This document shows positions 26,227-33,733 of a DNA stretch of 49,660 nt, piece by piece. The first letter of the stretch is position 1. Each line of letters opens with the position of its first letter. The notes under the pieces were generated by a model. The model had not been told where the DNA came from, did no database searches, and saw only the letters and a list, made by a program, of their open reading frames with translations. Both the position numbers and the translations under genes were made by a program. The stretch lies in the NCBI GenBank assembly GCA_023395515.1, contig JAEWZB010000075.1, positions 1 through 49,660 of the forward strand. The letters are read 5' to 3'. Origin of the DNA: Bacillota bacterium (lineage in GTDB: Bacteria; Bacillota; Syntrophomonadia; Syntrophomonadales; Syntrophomonadaceae).

Positions 26227-27074
26227 AGTATGGATTTTATGATTTAGATAGATTAATGGATGTAATATGTATTTGTCCGAGTGAGTTTGGCGAGTGGCAA
26301 TTAGGAGTAGAGTCTAACGGTATATATGTAGTAGAAGAAATGATATTTGCTAGATATTGGATGTTCCTTCAAGTTTATTTTCATAAAATTCGCCGAATTT
26401 ATGATTATTATATGAGCCATTTTTTAAAAAGAGAGTATACCCAGTATTCTGAGCAGTTAGAGAAATATACTACTTATACAGATTCGATGGTATTAGAGGA
26501 TATTAGACATTCATATGGGAAAAACGAATGGGCAAAATATTTATTTAACCGGGAGCATATGAAGGAAGTTTATGTGTCGGAAGCCCAGCAAGAAAATGAT
26601 GAGGAACTGGAAAGAATAGCCCGGTTAATTGATGGCTTGAAGGAAGTTTATAAGCCGGAAATTTCTAAACATTTATGTTACATTGATCAAGCAGATACAT
26701 CTTCAGCAAAATCGTTAATTGAGATTAGAACTTATAAGGCGGAACTTGATATTGATGGAGAAGAAGAACGTAAACTTCCGGCAATACCTGTTCGGGATAA
26801 GCATACTGATAGTATTTTACCTATTCAGAAATATTCACTGCCAATAAGAAATATTTCTGATAAAAAAATTAATCTTTTTCGGGTTTATTCGGTAGAATCT
26901 TTGCAGGAAGAGATAAGAGCATATATTTTGAAAAGAAAAAACGAAATTCCCGGTGAAATAGAGCAGGAAAAGCAAGAAGAACAATCTATTAATCAAGAAA
27001 TTAAAGAGCTTGAGCAGAAGCAAAGTGATATTAAGAAGATCAGAGAAGAACGGTTAAACCGTTATAGAAGATAA
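26217..27074 (+). CDS. HD-domain phosphohydrolase, C-terminal part of a frameshifted gene
   Basis: This frame continues the HD protein after the one-base slip near 26220, reading VKYGFYDLDRLMDVICICPSEFGEWQL. It keeps the helical C-terminal region (EEMIFARYWMFLQVYFHKIRRIYDYY) typical of HD proteins of the YwfO type. It ends in a long charged coiled coil (EQEKQEEQSINQEIKELEQKQ). On its own it lacks the metal-binding HD residues and should be inactive. With the part at 25684-26226 it makes a protein of about 465 residues. A YwgA-like gene starts 11 bases downstream. Confidence 0.7.
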   Translation: MWVKYGFYDLDRLMDVICICPSEFGEWQLGVESNGIYVVEEMIFARYWMFLQVYFHKIRRIYDYYMSHFLKREYTQYSEQLEKYTTYTDSMVLEDIRHSYGKNEWAKYLFNREHMKEVYVSEAQQENDEELERIARLIDGLKEVYKPEISKHLCYIDQADTSSAKSLIEIRTYKAELDIDGEEERKLPAIPVRDKHTDSILPIQKYSLPIRNISDKKINLFRVYSVESLQEEIRAYILKRKNEIPGEIEQEKQEEQSINQEIKELEQKQSDIKKIREERLNRYRR

Positions 27075-27085
27075 AGGGGGTTTTA

Positions 27086-27634
27086 ATGAAAATGAACAAA
27101 TTAGATACTAAAATATTGGCAGCTTTTTGGATAGATGTACTGGACGAAATACCTGGTAAAAAAGCTTTTCAGAAGTTAGTTTATTTTGGACAAGTTTTGG
27201 GTTTACCTTTCAAAAACCCATACAAGATGCATTATTTTGGGCCTTATAGTGAACTGGTGGCTGAGGAGCTTAGCCGAGCGGAGGACTTACATATCATTGA
27301 AAATAATGGGAGTTCCTATAAATTTTTAGCCGGCAGAGAGATGGATATGTATATTGAACATAATTATGAAGATATTAAATCTAACATTGAAAAATTAGCA
27401 TTATTGGTAGAATATTTTGGCGATATGCGTCCGCTGGAATTGGAATTGTATGCGACTACCCATTATATTGATAATAATCAAAAGCTACTGTACAACGAGT
27501 ACAATAAAGAGAAAATTATAAATAAGATTAAAGAAGTGAAAGGAGAAAAATTTACTCTTGAAGAGATAGAGCTTGCTTATAACCAACTGGAAGAATGGTC
27601 GTTATTATATAAACCGGAGCCAATGATTAATTAG
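27086..27634 (+). CDS. YwgA-like protein, partner of the HD-domain gene
   Basis: A 182-residue protein with AAAGGGGG ahead of its ATG. The central pattern KKAFQKLVYFGQVLGLPF followed by KMHYFGPYSELVAEELSR resembles YwgA and, more remotely, Panacea/SocA-like domains (KLQKLLY...GPYS). In Bacillus subtilis the HD gene ywfO and ywgA are neighbours, and the same order is seen here. The function of the pair is not established. The HD partner is broken, so this gene may be free of selection, yet it is itself intact. A terminator follows at 27653-27675. Confidence 0.55.
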   Translation: MKMNKLDTKILAAFWIDVLDEIPGKKAFQKLVYFGQVLGLPFKNPYKMHYFGPYSELVAEELSRAEDLHIIENNGSSYKFLAGREMDMYIEHNYEDIKSNIEKLALLVEYFGDMRPLELELYATTHYIDNNQKLLYNEYNKEKIINKIKEVKGEKFTLEEIELAYNQLEEWSLLYKPEPMIN

Positions 27635-28039
27635 TTTAGAATATTAACTAGGGCCGCCAAAGGCGGTTCTTCTTTATTTACAGGAAAGGCTTACCATATA
27701 AAAAGGTGTTGTTCGTAATATATTTCTTCTGCCAGGCTAAGGTTTTAATTAGGCATAAGGTTGTGGTGAATTATTAGGTAGGGGATGGAGGAATGATGTG
27801 AATGCTGAATGAGTATTCCGTTTTACAGATTACTTACGAGTATATCAATGGTAAATTTAAGTATATAATATATAAAAGAGCTTAAAAAGGCAATCGGTGA
27901 TATACAACTGTTTTTAAATAATTGATAGTGATAAATAGGATGTTCCGGCTTTCTCTGTATTGCGACAGAGGGGAACGCCAAGGCAAAAATATATATAACT
28001 TTATTCCTTGCTAAAATTGTTAAGGAAGGTGAGCTAGCT
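27635..28039. other. Gene-free stretch with terminator and hairpin
   Basis: No convincing gene is seen here. It holds the terminator after the YwgA-like gene. It also has a hairpin at 27942-27976, where GTTCC/GGAAC and CTCTGT/ACAGAG enclose ATTGCG. AAGGAAGGTGAG near 28022 is the ribosome binding site of the next gene. An antisense frame across this stretch has no family features. Confidence 0.5.
27653..27675 (+). terminator. Rho-independent terminator after the YwgA-like gene
   Basis: A stem GCCGCC-AAA-GGCGGT is followed by TCTTCTTTATTT, 18 bases after the stop codon. Confidence 0.75.
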
Positions 28040-28321
28040 ATGAGATTATCGTCTAGTGAAATAAGCTCTATTAGGAAAACGGTTAAAAGTAATGATAAGG
28101 ATGCACTGATATATTTATTCGGCTCTCGGGTTGATAATGAACAAAGGGGAGGTGATATTGATTTGTTAATATTCTCCCAAAAGCTGCAACCGGAAGATAA
28201 GTACAAAATCAAGAAAGCCTTATGGGAACAAATTGGGGAACAAAAAATTGATCTTGTCATTGTCAAGGATGAATCAGATCCTTTTACTAGGATAGTCTTA
28301 AAGGAGGCGGTTTTGATTTGA
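28040..28321 (+). CDS. Minimal nucleotidyltransferase, MntA-like antitoxin
   Basis: A 93-residue protein with AAGGAAGGTGAG upstream. It is a minimal nucleotidyltransferase: the motif YLFGSRVDNEQRGGDIDLLI gives the GS and D-x-D metal-binding residues, and a further acidic residue lies in KIDLVIV. Such proteins pair with HEPN toxins and inactivate them by adding AMP to a Tyr in the toxin. The HEPN gene follows with a 4-base overlap (TTGA), but it is broken. This antitoxin therefore seems to have outlived its toxin. Confidence 0.82.
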   Translation: MRLSSSEISSIRKTVKSNDKDALIYLFGSRVDNEQRGGDIDLLIFSQKLQPEDKYKIKKALWEQIGEQKIDLVIVKDESDPFTRIVLKEAVLI

Positions 28322-28664
28322 GAAATGATAAACGGGAATTACTCTTAAGGGAATTAAAGCTTTTAGATGAAGCTAACAAGATATTAGTATACTCTTACGA
28401 AGCATGTTCGGAAATAGGTCTTAAGGAAAATTACACCCTGGAGGAGTTAGATAAATTTGAAGCCTTAACTAGTAGATTTGCCAGGAAAAGCGAAATTTAA
28501 TTTCTTCCGCCGAAGTGTTTAAAGAAATAAGGTATTTACGCAATGAAATTGCTCACGAGTATATCCCATTGGCGATAGAGCAAATTTTTAAAGAAGTATT
28601 GAGATTAACTCCCTATATTATAGATAGTGTTGAACGAATCCGTCAGTGGAAACCGAATTTGTAA
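28318..28664 (+). pseudogene. Broken HEPN-domain toxin gene
   Basis: The gene starts at TTG behind AAGGAGGCGG and reads MRNDKRELLLRELKLLDEAN... to LTSRFARKSEI, then stops at 28498-28500. In the frame two bases over, the HEPN C-terminal part continues: SSAEVFKEIRYLRNEIAHEYIPLA to a stop at 28662-28664. It includes the RNEIAHEY motif (R-x4-H-x-Y) of the RNase site. Intact relatives have about 30 more residues between the two parts. A deletion plus frameshift has therefore removed the middle helices, and the toxin should be inactive. Confidence 0.75.
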
Positions 28665-28672
28665 AGTCAATC

Positions 28673-28700
28673 CTACTTTGCTATAGATTATGCAGGGATT
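28673..28700 (+). repeat. 28-bp direct repeat, copy A
   Basis: This 28-base sequence (CTACTTTG, then CTATAGATTATG, then CAGGGATT) recurs at 30343-30370 with three changes. It lies before the membrane protein gene at 28750. Confidence 0.75.
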
Positions 28701-28749
28701 GAGATTTTACAGCGCTGAGGCCGTTAAAATATGGGGAGTGAATGTAAGG

Positions 28750-29754
28750 ATGCTGAGTACGAAGAAGAGAATATGGTTAAAGACCTGGCCAAAAATAGTG
28801 GTTATGGTGATAGGTATTTTGTCTTATTTAGGAGCGGTCAGATTAAATGAGGATTTAAAGGGGCTACTTATAAATATAGCAGCAACTCTGATATCAATTC
28901 CGATTATTTTTATACTTTATGATATATGGAATGAGAGAAGCCATAGAGTGATTAATGAGAGAGTTTATAGGTATGCTGAAAACGAGATGAGCCTGGCTAT
29001 GCTGAAAATAAGGAAGCAGATGGAATTGCTCTTGTATGGTTTGGCGGTATATTTTGAACCGGGAGATTTTATTATTGATGATACTGACTTTATAAATCAG
29101 ACGGTACGGTTAAATGATGAAGCGAAAATAGTTTATGATGAAGATGGCGATCCTTATCAAAGAAAATATCAGATAGAAGATTATGAGGATGAGTATAGAG
29201 AAGACATTTATAGTTATGAAAAAGATACGGTAGTTTCAGCAATGGCTGATGTCAATTATCTGGGGTTTCAAGTTTTATACATAGATATGGAAGATATTGT
29301 CGGCTTAATTGATGAGCTGATAAATAATTCATTTATCATGGAAAGAATGGATGACACTGAAACAGAAGTTATAGTCCATTTAGCGGAAGCACTTAGGCTT
29401 TTAAATGCTTTTACGGCTATTAATCATAATAATCTCTTTCTCAAATCAAACATAAAGGTTAATGGCTTTGAAATTTATAAAGCTGCTTCTCAGTTTGAAA
29501 GGCTGAATTATTATACTTTATTTTACCGAGAACGCGAAGATCAAAAGATAGTATATGAACAGGAACTGGATAAAAGGGTTTTGCCGGATATAGCTGATGA
29601 GGATTTGTTAGCAGTTTATGTAGTAAATCCGGATAGGTACATTATATTGGGTGACTTACTAACCGAAGTAATTTCCTGTATAGATGATTGGAGGAAAACT
29701 GGTGCCGGTAGTATTTATACAGACCACGAGTCGGGGTATATCGGATTTTTATGA
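28750..29754 (+). CDS. Membrane protein of unknown function
   Basis: I do not recognise this protein. It is ~334 residues from the ATG at 28750; GGGGAG lies 12 bases upstream, and a GTG at 28738 and a TTATG at 28690 are other in-frame choices. Two transmembrane helices lie near the N-terminus (PKIVVMVIGILSYLGAV and LLINIAATLISIPIIFILYDIW). A long, mostly helical, acid-rich cytoplasmic part follows with no motif I can name (for example EDYEDEYREDIYSYEKD). It sits inside a defence-type island, between a broken MNT/HEPN pair and a coiled-coil gene upstream of Wadjet, flanked by the 28-bp direct repeats. A defence role is possible but unproven. Confidence 0.65.
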   Translation: MLSTKKRIWLKTWPKIVVMVIGILSYLGAVRLNEDLKGLLINIAATLISIPIIFILYDIWNERSHRVINERVYRYAENEMSLAMLKIRKQMELLLYGLAVYFEPGDFIIDDTDFINQTVRLNDEAKIVYDEDGDPYQRKYQIEDYEDEYREDIYSYEKDTVVSAMADVNYLGFQVLYIDMEDIVGLIDELINNSFIMERMDDTETEVIVHLAEALRLLNAFTAINHNNLFLKSNIKVNGFEIYKAASQFERLNYYTLFYREREDQKIVYEQELDKRVLPDIADEDLLAVYVVNPDRYIILGDLLTEVISCIDDWRKTGAGSIYTDHESGYIGFL

Positions 29755-29888
29755 AAGATAGATAAATGGTAATTTAATGTATTTTATGAAGGATTAAAAG
29801 TATGAATCTAGAAATAATTTTATATAGCATGGATACCAATGCTATGTATCCCTTACAATTATGACGCTCAAATTAGGGGGGAGTTATC

Positions 29889-30308
29889 ATGGAAGATATT
29901 TTAAAGCTTATATTAAGTAGATTGGATAGTTTGGATTCCGGACAAGTTTTAATAGAGAAAAGACTAGGCGCTTTAGAAACCCGACAAATTTCATTCGAAG
30001 AAGGACAGAATTCACTAATAGCCAGACAAACGATATTAGAAGAAGGACAGAATTTATTAATAGCCCGACAAATGACATTAGAAGAAGGACAGAATTCATT
30101 AATAGCCCGACAAACGATATTAGAAGAAGGACAAAAATCATTAGAAACCGGGCAGAAGTCATTAGAAAAAGGGCAAAAGCAACTGCAAAAAGATGTTACG
30201 ATGATTAAAAACGATTTAAAGGGTGTCTGGGAAGATATTAGAAGATTAGACAAAAGGCTGACTCGTCATGATGAAGCTATAGAAGAACTCCAGCGCAAGC
30301 TATTATAA
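29889..30308 (+). CDS. Small coiled-coil protein with 14-residue tandem repeats
   Basis: A 139-residue protein with AGGGGGGAG before its ATG. After a short start (MEDILKLILSRLDSLDSGQV), it has about four copies of a 14-residue unit such as ARQTILEEGQNSLI. Degenerate half-units (LETGQKSLEKGQKQL) follow, then a charged coiled-coil tail. Two heptads per unit predict a long parallel helix. No catalytic motif is visible. The DNA copies are nearly exact (29982-30149), so repeat number may vary between strains. It ends 113 bases before JetD. Similar repeated coiled-coil proteins occur in many genomes without known function. Confidence 0.7.
   Translation: MEDILKLILSRLDSLDSGQVLIEKRLGALETRQISFEEGQNSLIARQTILEEGQNLLIARQMTLEEGQNSLIARQTILEEGQKSLETGQKSLEKGQKQLQKDVTMIKNDLKGVWEDIRRLDKRLTRHDEAIEELQRKLL
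29982..30149 (+). repeat. Four tandem 42-bp repeats in the coiled-coil gene
   Basis: Units lie at 29982-30023, 30024-30065, 30066-30107 and 30108-30149. Each starts with CGACAAA or AGACAAA and contains GAAGAAGGACA. Being 42 bp, gain or loss keeps the reading frame. Confidence 0.85.
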
Positions 30309-30342
30309 CCCATACCCCATCGAAATCCAGATAGTCTCATAG

Positions 30343-30370
30343 CTACTTTCCTATAAATTATGTAGGGATT
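30343..30370 (+). repeat. 28-bp direct repeat, copy B
   Basis: This is the second copy of the element at 28673-28700. It lies ~50 bases before the first Wadjet gene. A shorter, weaker match (CTACCTTCTATAAATTT) lies at 38201-38217 before the MntA/HepT pair. Confidence 0.75.
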
Positions 30371-30421
30371 TTATAGTTAATAGAGAATTATGTCGGCAAG
30401 ATAAAAGTAAATGGTGATTAT

Positions 30422-31501
30422 ATGGAAGAAATTATTCGTAAGTTTTTAGCCGAGCAGTTGAAGAAGAATAGAAAGAGATTCGAGTTAGCCGAGCTGCAGG
30501 ATTATATTATTAAATATTATAAGGGTAATCGTACTTTCCAGGAAAAGGGCGGATATAGGGAGTTTTGTAAGCAAATAACCGTTCTTAAGAATAATAATGA
30601 AATAAAAGCCATAGCTGCCGCGCCTTATAATGGCTTAAATCCGCCTCTTAAACTTAAATGGCAGATCATTTACGAGCCTGAATCGCAGGCTTCCCGCTGG
30701 AACCCATCTAAAATGCTTAAGTATTCCAATCTTTTAGATTTTAGCTATTATATTAATAATCCTTCCTTTCAAACTGAACTGGAATGGGAATATATTGAAA
30801 ATATTTACCGCTTTTTGCAAGCCCGGGATAGGCGCGAATGGGTAAGTGTAGAGGAGCGTTCTTTAGAGCTTTTTTATGATGAAAAGTTTTTAACTTCCAG
30901 AAAAGGCAGTTTAAGGGGGCAGCCCGGAATTTTATCCCGGCTTAAGCTTTCGTATGAAGATTTGAAGATGAAAAAGTATGGGGAAATGTTTGTATATTGG
31001 AAACGTGATAATAGGGAAGTTAAGAATATTATCATTGTGGAAAATCATTCGACTTTCTTTACTTATAAGAGGATAGCGGAAAGGGATGGGGATATATTAG
31101 GCTTTATTCCTGATATGCTTATTTATGGGGAAGGTAAGAAGATTGAAAATAGTCTGGTCTTTTTAGAGGAATTTGCCGATATGGCTGAAATTACAATTTT
31201 GTATTTCGGGGATTTTGACCCGGAAGGGTTAGGGATATTTTACCGGTTAAAGGCCCGGTATCCTGAAGTGGATATCAGCTTACAGCACCGGGCCTATCAG
31301 CTTTTATTAGCTAAATGTAACCGGGATTATCCGGCTGGGGAGCAAAAAAGGCAGGAGGATTACTTAGAGTATTTTCGCCAAGCTCTGCAGGGTTATTTGA
31401 CGAAGGCGGAGCTGGACAGGTTTAGTGATATTGGGGCCAGAAATATGAGGATTCCTCAAGAACTCATAAATTATGAAACTTTACTGCAGGTGAAGATATG
31501 A
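30422..31501 (+). CDS. jetD: Wadjet JetD: Toprim nuclease subunit
   Basis: A 359-residue protein and the first gene of a four-gene operon. The N-terminal ~150 residues look like a winged-helix/arm region. The C-terminal Toprim (DUF2220-type) fold shows NIIIVENHSTFFTYKRIAER at ~205-224 with the catalytic Glu, and ITILYFGDFDPEGLGIFYRL at ~257-276 with the D-x-D pair. Wadjet JetD is related to topoisomerase VI A subunits and cuts plasmid DNA caught by the JetABC SMC-like motor. The stop overlaps the JetA start (ATGA). No strong ribosome binding site precedes the ATG. The position before jetA differs from the order A-B-C-D that gives the system its name. Confidence 0.88.
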   Translation: MEEIIRKFLAEQLKKNRKRFELAELQDYIIKYYKGNRTFQEKGGYREFCKQITVLKNNNEIKAIAAAPYNGLNPPLKLKWQIIYEPESQASRWNPSKMLKYSNLLDFSYYINNPSFQTELEWEYIENIYRFLQARDRREWVSVEERSLELFYDEKFLTSRKGSLRGQPGILSRLKLSYEDLKMKKYGEMFVYWKRDNREVKNIIIVENHSTFFTYKRIAERDGDILGFIPDMLIYGEGKKIENSLVFLEEFADMAEITILYFGDFDPEGLGIFYRLKARYPEVDISLQHRAYQLLLAKCNRDYPAGEQKRQEDYLEYFRQALQGYLTKAELDRFSDIGARNMRIPQELINYETLLQVKI

Positions 31502-32970
31502 GTATTGAAGCCGGTTTTTTTAACCGTATGAAAAAACTACAGCCCATTCGTATGCTGGGCAGTGGTATGGAATTAGGGGAACTAAACGAATATGCCCATG
31601 AAATCTGCTTTTTATTGCTGCAAAGTATTTTTAAACGGGAGCTGCAGGAAAATCCTCATAGAGCCAGAAGTGACATGCTCTTGATGACGGAAAAGATTTT
31701 GGCGGATATGAATCTGTCTGCGGATAAGGAAGTTGTCAAGCGGATAGTTGACGGTACTTTGTGGTTCCGGGACCCTAATAAGCAGGAGGCTTTTGCAGCC
31801 CGGATTTATAATGAGAAGAGCGGCAGTAATGAAGCGTATTTTTTCCGGTATCTGCAGGTAGACCGGGAGCATAGTCATTGGGAACAGGGTGGTTCCACCG
31901 TATATATGCTGACTGAGGAAAGCCAGGAAATGATATTTATTACCCGGGAGATTTTAGAGGAATTCGGTTTTGATTTGGAGCAGTTTTACACTTTGCAGTT
32001 GATTAAAACCGGGAATTTGGGCAAGGCCGGGCAGAGCATCGACAGCTTAATAGCCCGGGTGCGGGTTTTGATTAACCGGGAAAAGGATTACCGGCGGGAT
32101 ATAATCAGAGATCCGCAGAATATTTTCCTGGATCGTAATATCAGAGGGAAAAAGACCGAGGATGAAGTGCGGGCGCAATTTGCTGAGGAACAGCAGGTAT
32201 TTAATAATATGTTAACCTGGAAGAACCGGTATGAATCTTTGCCGGAGGATAAAAAAGCCGAGGCCCAGGCTATGTTTGAAAATCTTGAAAGAGCCCGGGC
32301 GTTACATAATAATCTGGCGCAATATGTTATGGACAATCTGGCTTTAGAGCTGGAAATTAGGGTAAAGTATCCGGAAAGCTTTTGGAATATAGCCACATTT
32401 AGCTTTAAAAAGGATATATGGCAAAATAATATTGTTAAAAACGGCTTAACCAAGATGGATGATCTGGAAGGGGTCATCAGTTTGTTATTTGCCCCGGAAA
32501 TAGAGTTTATTTATCCCTTGGATTGGGCTTGGGCGGAGCAGGTCTTACCAAAGAAAAGGCGGATAAAACCGCCGGAAATTTACGACTGGGAAGAAAGCTG
32601 GAGCTTTAAGGAAACGGACTGGGATTTGCTGACTGAGCTTTATGACGAGGTTTTTCAGGCGCTTTTGGAAAAAGGGTATTTTTCTATTTTGGAATTAAAC
32701 GACAAGGATGAAGCGGAAAGGGAGCGTTGGTTAAGCCAAAGGGCTAATATCGATATGTTTATGATGTTTGTCATTTCCGAGGTGACTCTGGATTTTACTT
32801 ATAGTGGTGCTGATGAAAGGCTTAAGCTGTATAGAAGGTTATGTGAATGCAACCCGGCGTTTAAAGCTATGCAGAACCGGCAACTAAGTGCAGTTTTAGC
32901 CGATACCTTAGAAACTTTTAACTGGCAGGAGCTGTTTATATCACCTTATATTATCTATCTGAAGGAGTGA
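31498..32970 (+). CDS. jetA: Wadjet JetA: kleisin-like subunit (DUF5716 type)
   Basis: A 490-residue protein translated from the ATGA overlap with JetD. The start MSIEAGFFNRMKKLQPIRMLGSG and the following helical text resemble the DUF5716 JetA of type II Wadjet. Residues ~190-290 are a long coiled coil (NREKDYRRDIIRDPQNIF, VRAQFAEEQQVFNNMLTWK), as expected for a kleisin-like bridge between SMC heads. It would form the ring with JetB and JetC that extrudes DNA loops and senses small circular DNA. Assignment rests on length, order and overall resemblance, since the family has no short catalytic motif. Confidence 0.82.
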   Translation: MSIEAGFFNRMKKLQPIRMLGSGMELGELNEYAHEICFLLLQSIFKRELQENPHRARSDMLLMTEKILADMNLSADKEVVKRIVDGTLWFRDPNKQEAFAARIYNEKSGSNEAYFFRYLQVDREHSHWEQGGSTVYMLTEESQEMIFITREILEEFGFDLEQFYTLQLIKTGNLGKAGQSIDSLIARVRVLINREKDYRRDIIRDPQNIFLDRNIRGKKTEDEVRAQFAEEQQVFNNMLTWKNRYESLPEDKKAEAQAMFENLERARALHNNLAQYVMDNLALELEIRVKYPESFWNIATFSFKKDIWQNNIVKNGLTKMDDLEGVISLLFAPEIEFIYPLDWAWAEQVLPKKRRIKPPEIYDWEESWSFKETDWDLLTELYDEVFQALLEKGYFSILELNDKDEAERERWLSQRANIDMFMMFVISEVTLDFTYSGADERLKLYRRLCECNPAFKAMQNRQLSAVLADTLETFNWQELFISPYIIYLKE

Positions 32971-32974
32971 CGGT

Positions 32975-33733
32975 GTGAGTTATTCTAGTGAGGAAATTAA
33001 AAGGGCCGGTGAATTATTTTTTCATTTATTAGATAAAAAGATTGTGGCGGCCACGGATATTTTGGCCAGTCAGTATTATAATGATAATGCTGTCCGGGAA
33101 ATTGTCAATAATATGGCGGCCGAGGGCGGTTTGCAAGTATTTGCCACCCGGCAGAATCTGCATCTGGTGGCTAAAGCCCAAAATTCTATTTTTGCTACTA
33201 CCTATAGTCAGATGAAGGAGAAATACAGGAAGCTGGAGAGAAAAAAGCATTTTTATTTAGCTAATATAATTATATGTGTATTTTTGGCGGAAATAGACCG
33301 GGAAAACTCCTATACCTTCCGCATTGAGGACCAAGGCATATCTTATTATAAGCTGGAGGAACTGGTTACTAATACTTTGGAGGCCTGGAAAAAGCGCAAT
33401 GAAGTTGAGGATACTTTTGCCGAGGAATTTGCCCTGGCTTTAGAGGATATTTACCATCTGTGGCAGGTGGAGATGTCTCATTCCAAGGCAGCTAAAGATG
33501 AAGAGGGATTTAGCTTGTCACTCCAAACCAGATTAGGCTTTATAAATGAAGCCTTAAAGCCTTTGGAACAGGAAAAATTAATTATTAATTTGAGCCGGGA
33601 AAACCGGATTATTCCCAAGGAAGAGCTATATGAAAGGTTAGACACTCTTTACCATGACACAGATCGTTATCAAGAAATAATGGGTTTAATAGAGCATACT
33701 AAAAAGGAGCGGGAAAATGCCCAAACTAGCTAA
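32975..33733 (+). CDS. jetB: Wadjet JetB: KITE-like subunit
   Basis: A 252-residue protein starting at GTG with GAAGGAGTGAC before it, 4 bases after the JetA stop. The N-terminal half reads as winged-helix domains (EEIKRAGELFFHLLDKKIVAATDILASQYY). The rest is helical and charged and ends TKKERENAQTS. The size and the position between kleisin-like and SMC-like genes fit the JetB (MukE-like) subunit, which clamps the kleisin. The last 17 bases overlap the JetC start, so the two are translationally coupled. Confidence 0.8.
   Translation: MSYSSEEIKRAGELFFHLLDKKIVAATDILASQYYNDNAVREIVNNMAAEGGLQVFATRQNLHLVAKAQNSIFATTYSQMKEKYRKLERKKHFYLANIIICVFLAEIDRENSYTFRIEDQGISYYKLEELVTNTLEAWKKRNEVEDTFAEEFALALEDIYHLWQVEMSHSKAAKDEEGFSLSLQTRLGFINEALKPLEQEKLIINLSRENRIIPKEELYERLDTLYHDTDRYQEIMGLIEHTKKERENAQTS

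Noticed and set aside
27823..28266. Minus-strand open frame of 147 codons across the MNT gene
   Set aside because: It is opposite the nucleotidyltransferase with clear motifs and has no family features of its own.
29982..30149. Tandem repeats that could suggest a CRISPR array
   Set aside because: The units are directly adjacent with no spacers and are in frame inside a coiled-coil gene.
29873..30253. Long minus-strand open frame over the 42-bp repeats
   Set aside because: It is the antisense shadow of the repeats, with low-complexity Cys/Ser/Pro text and no ribosome binding site.
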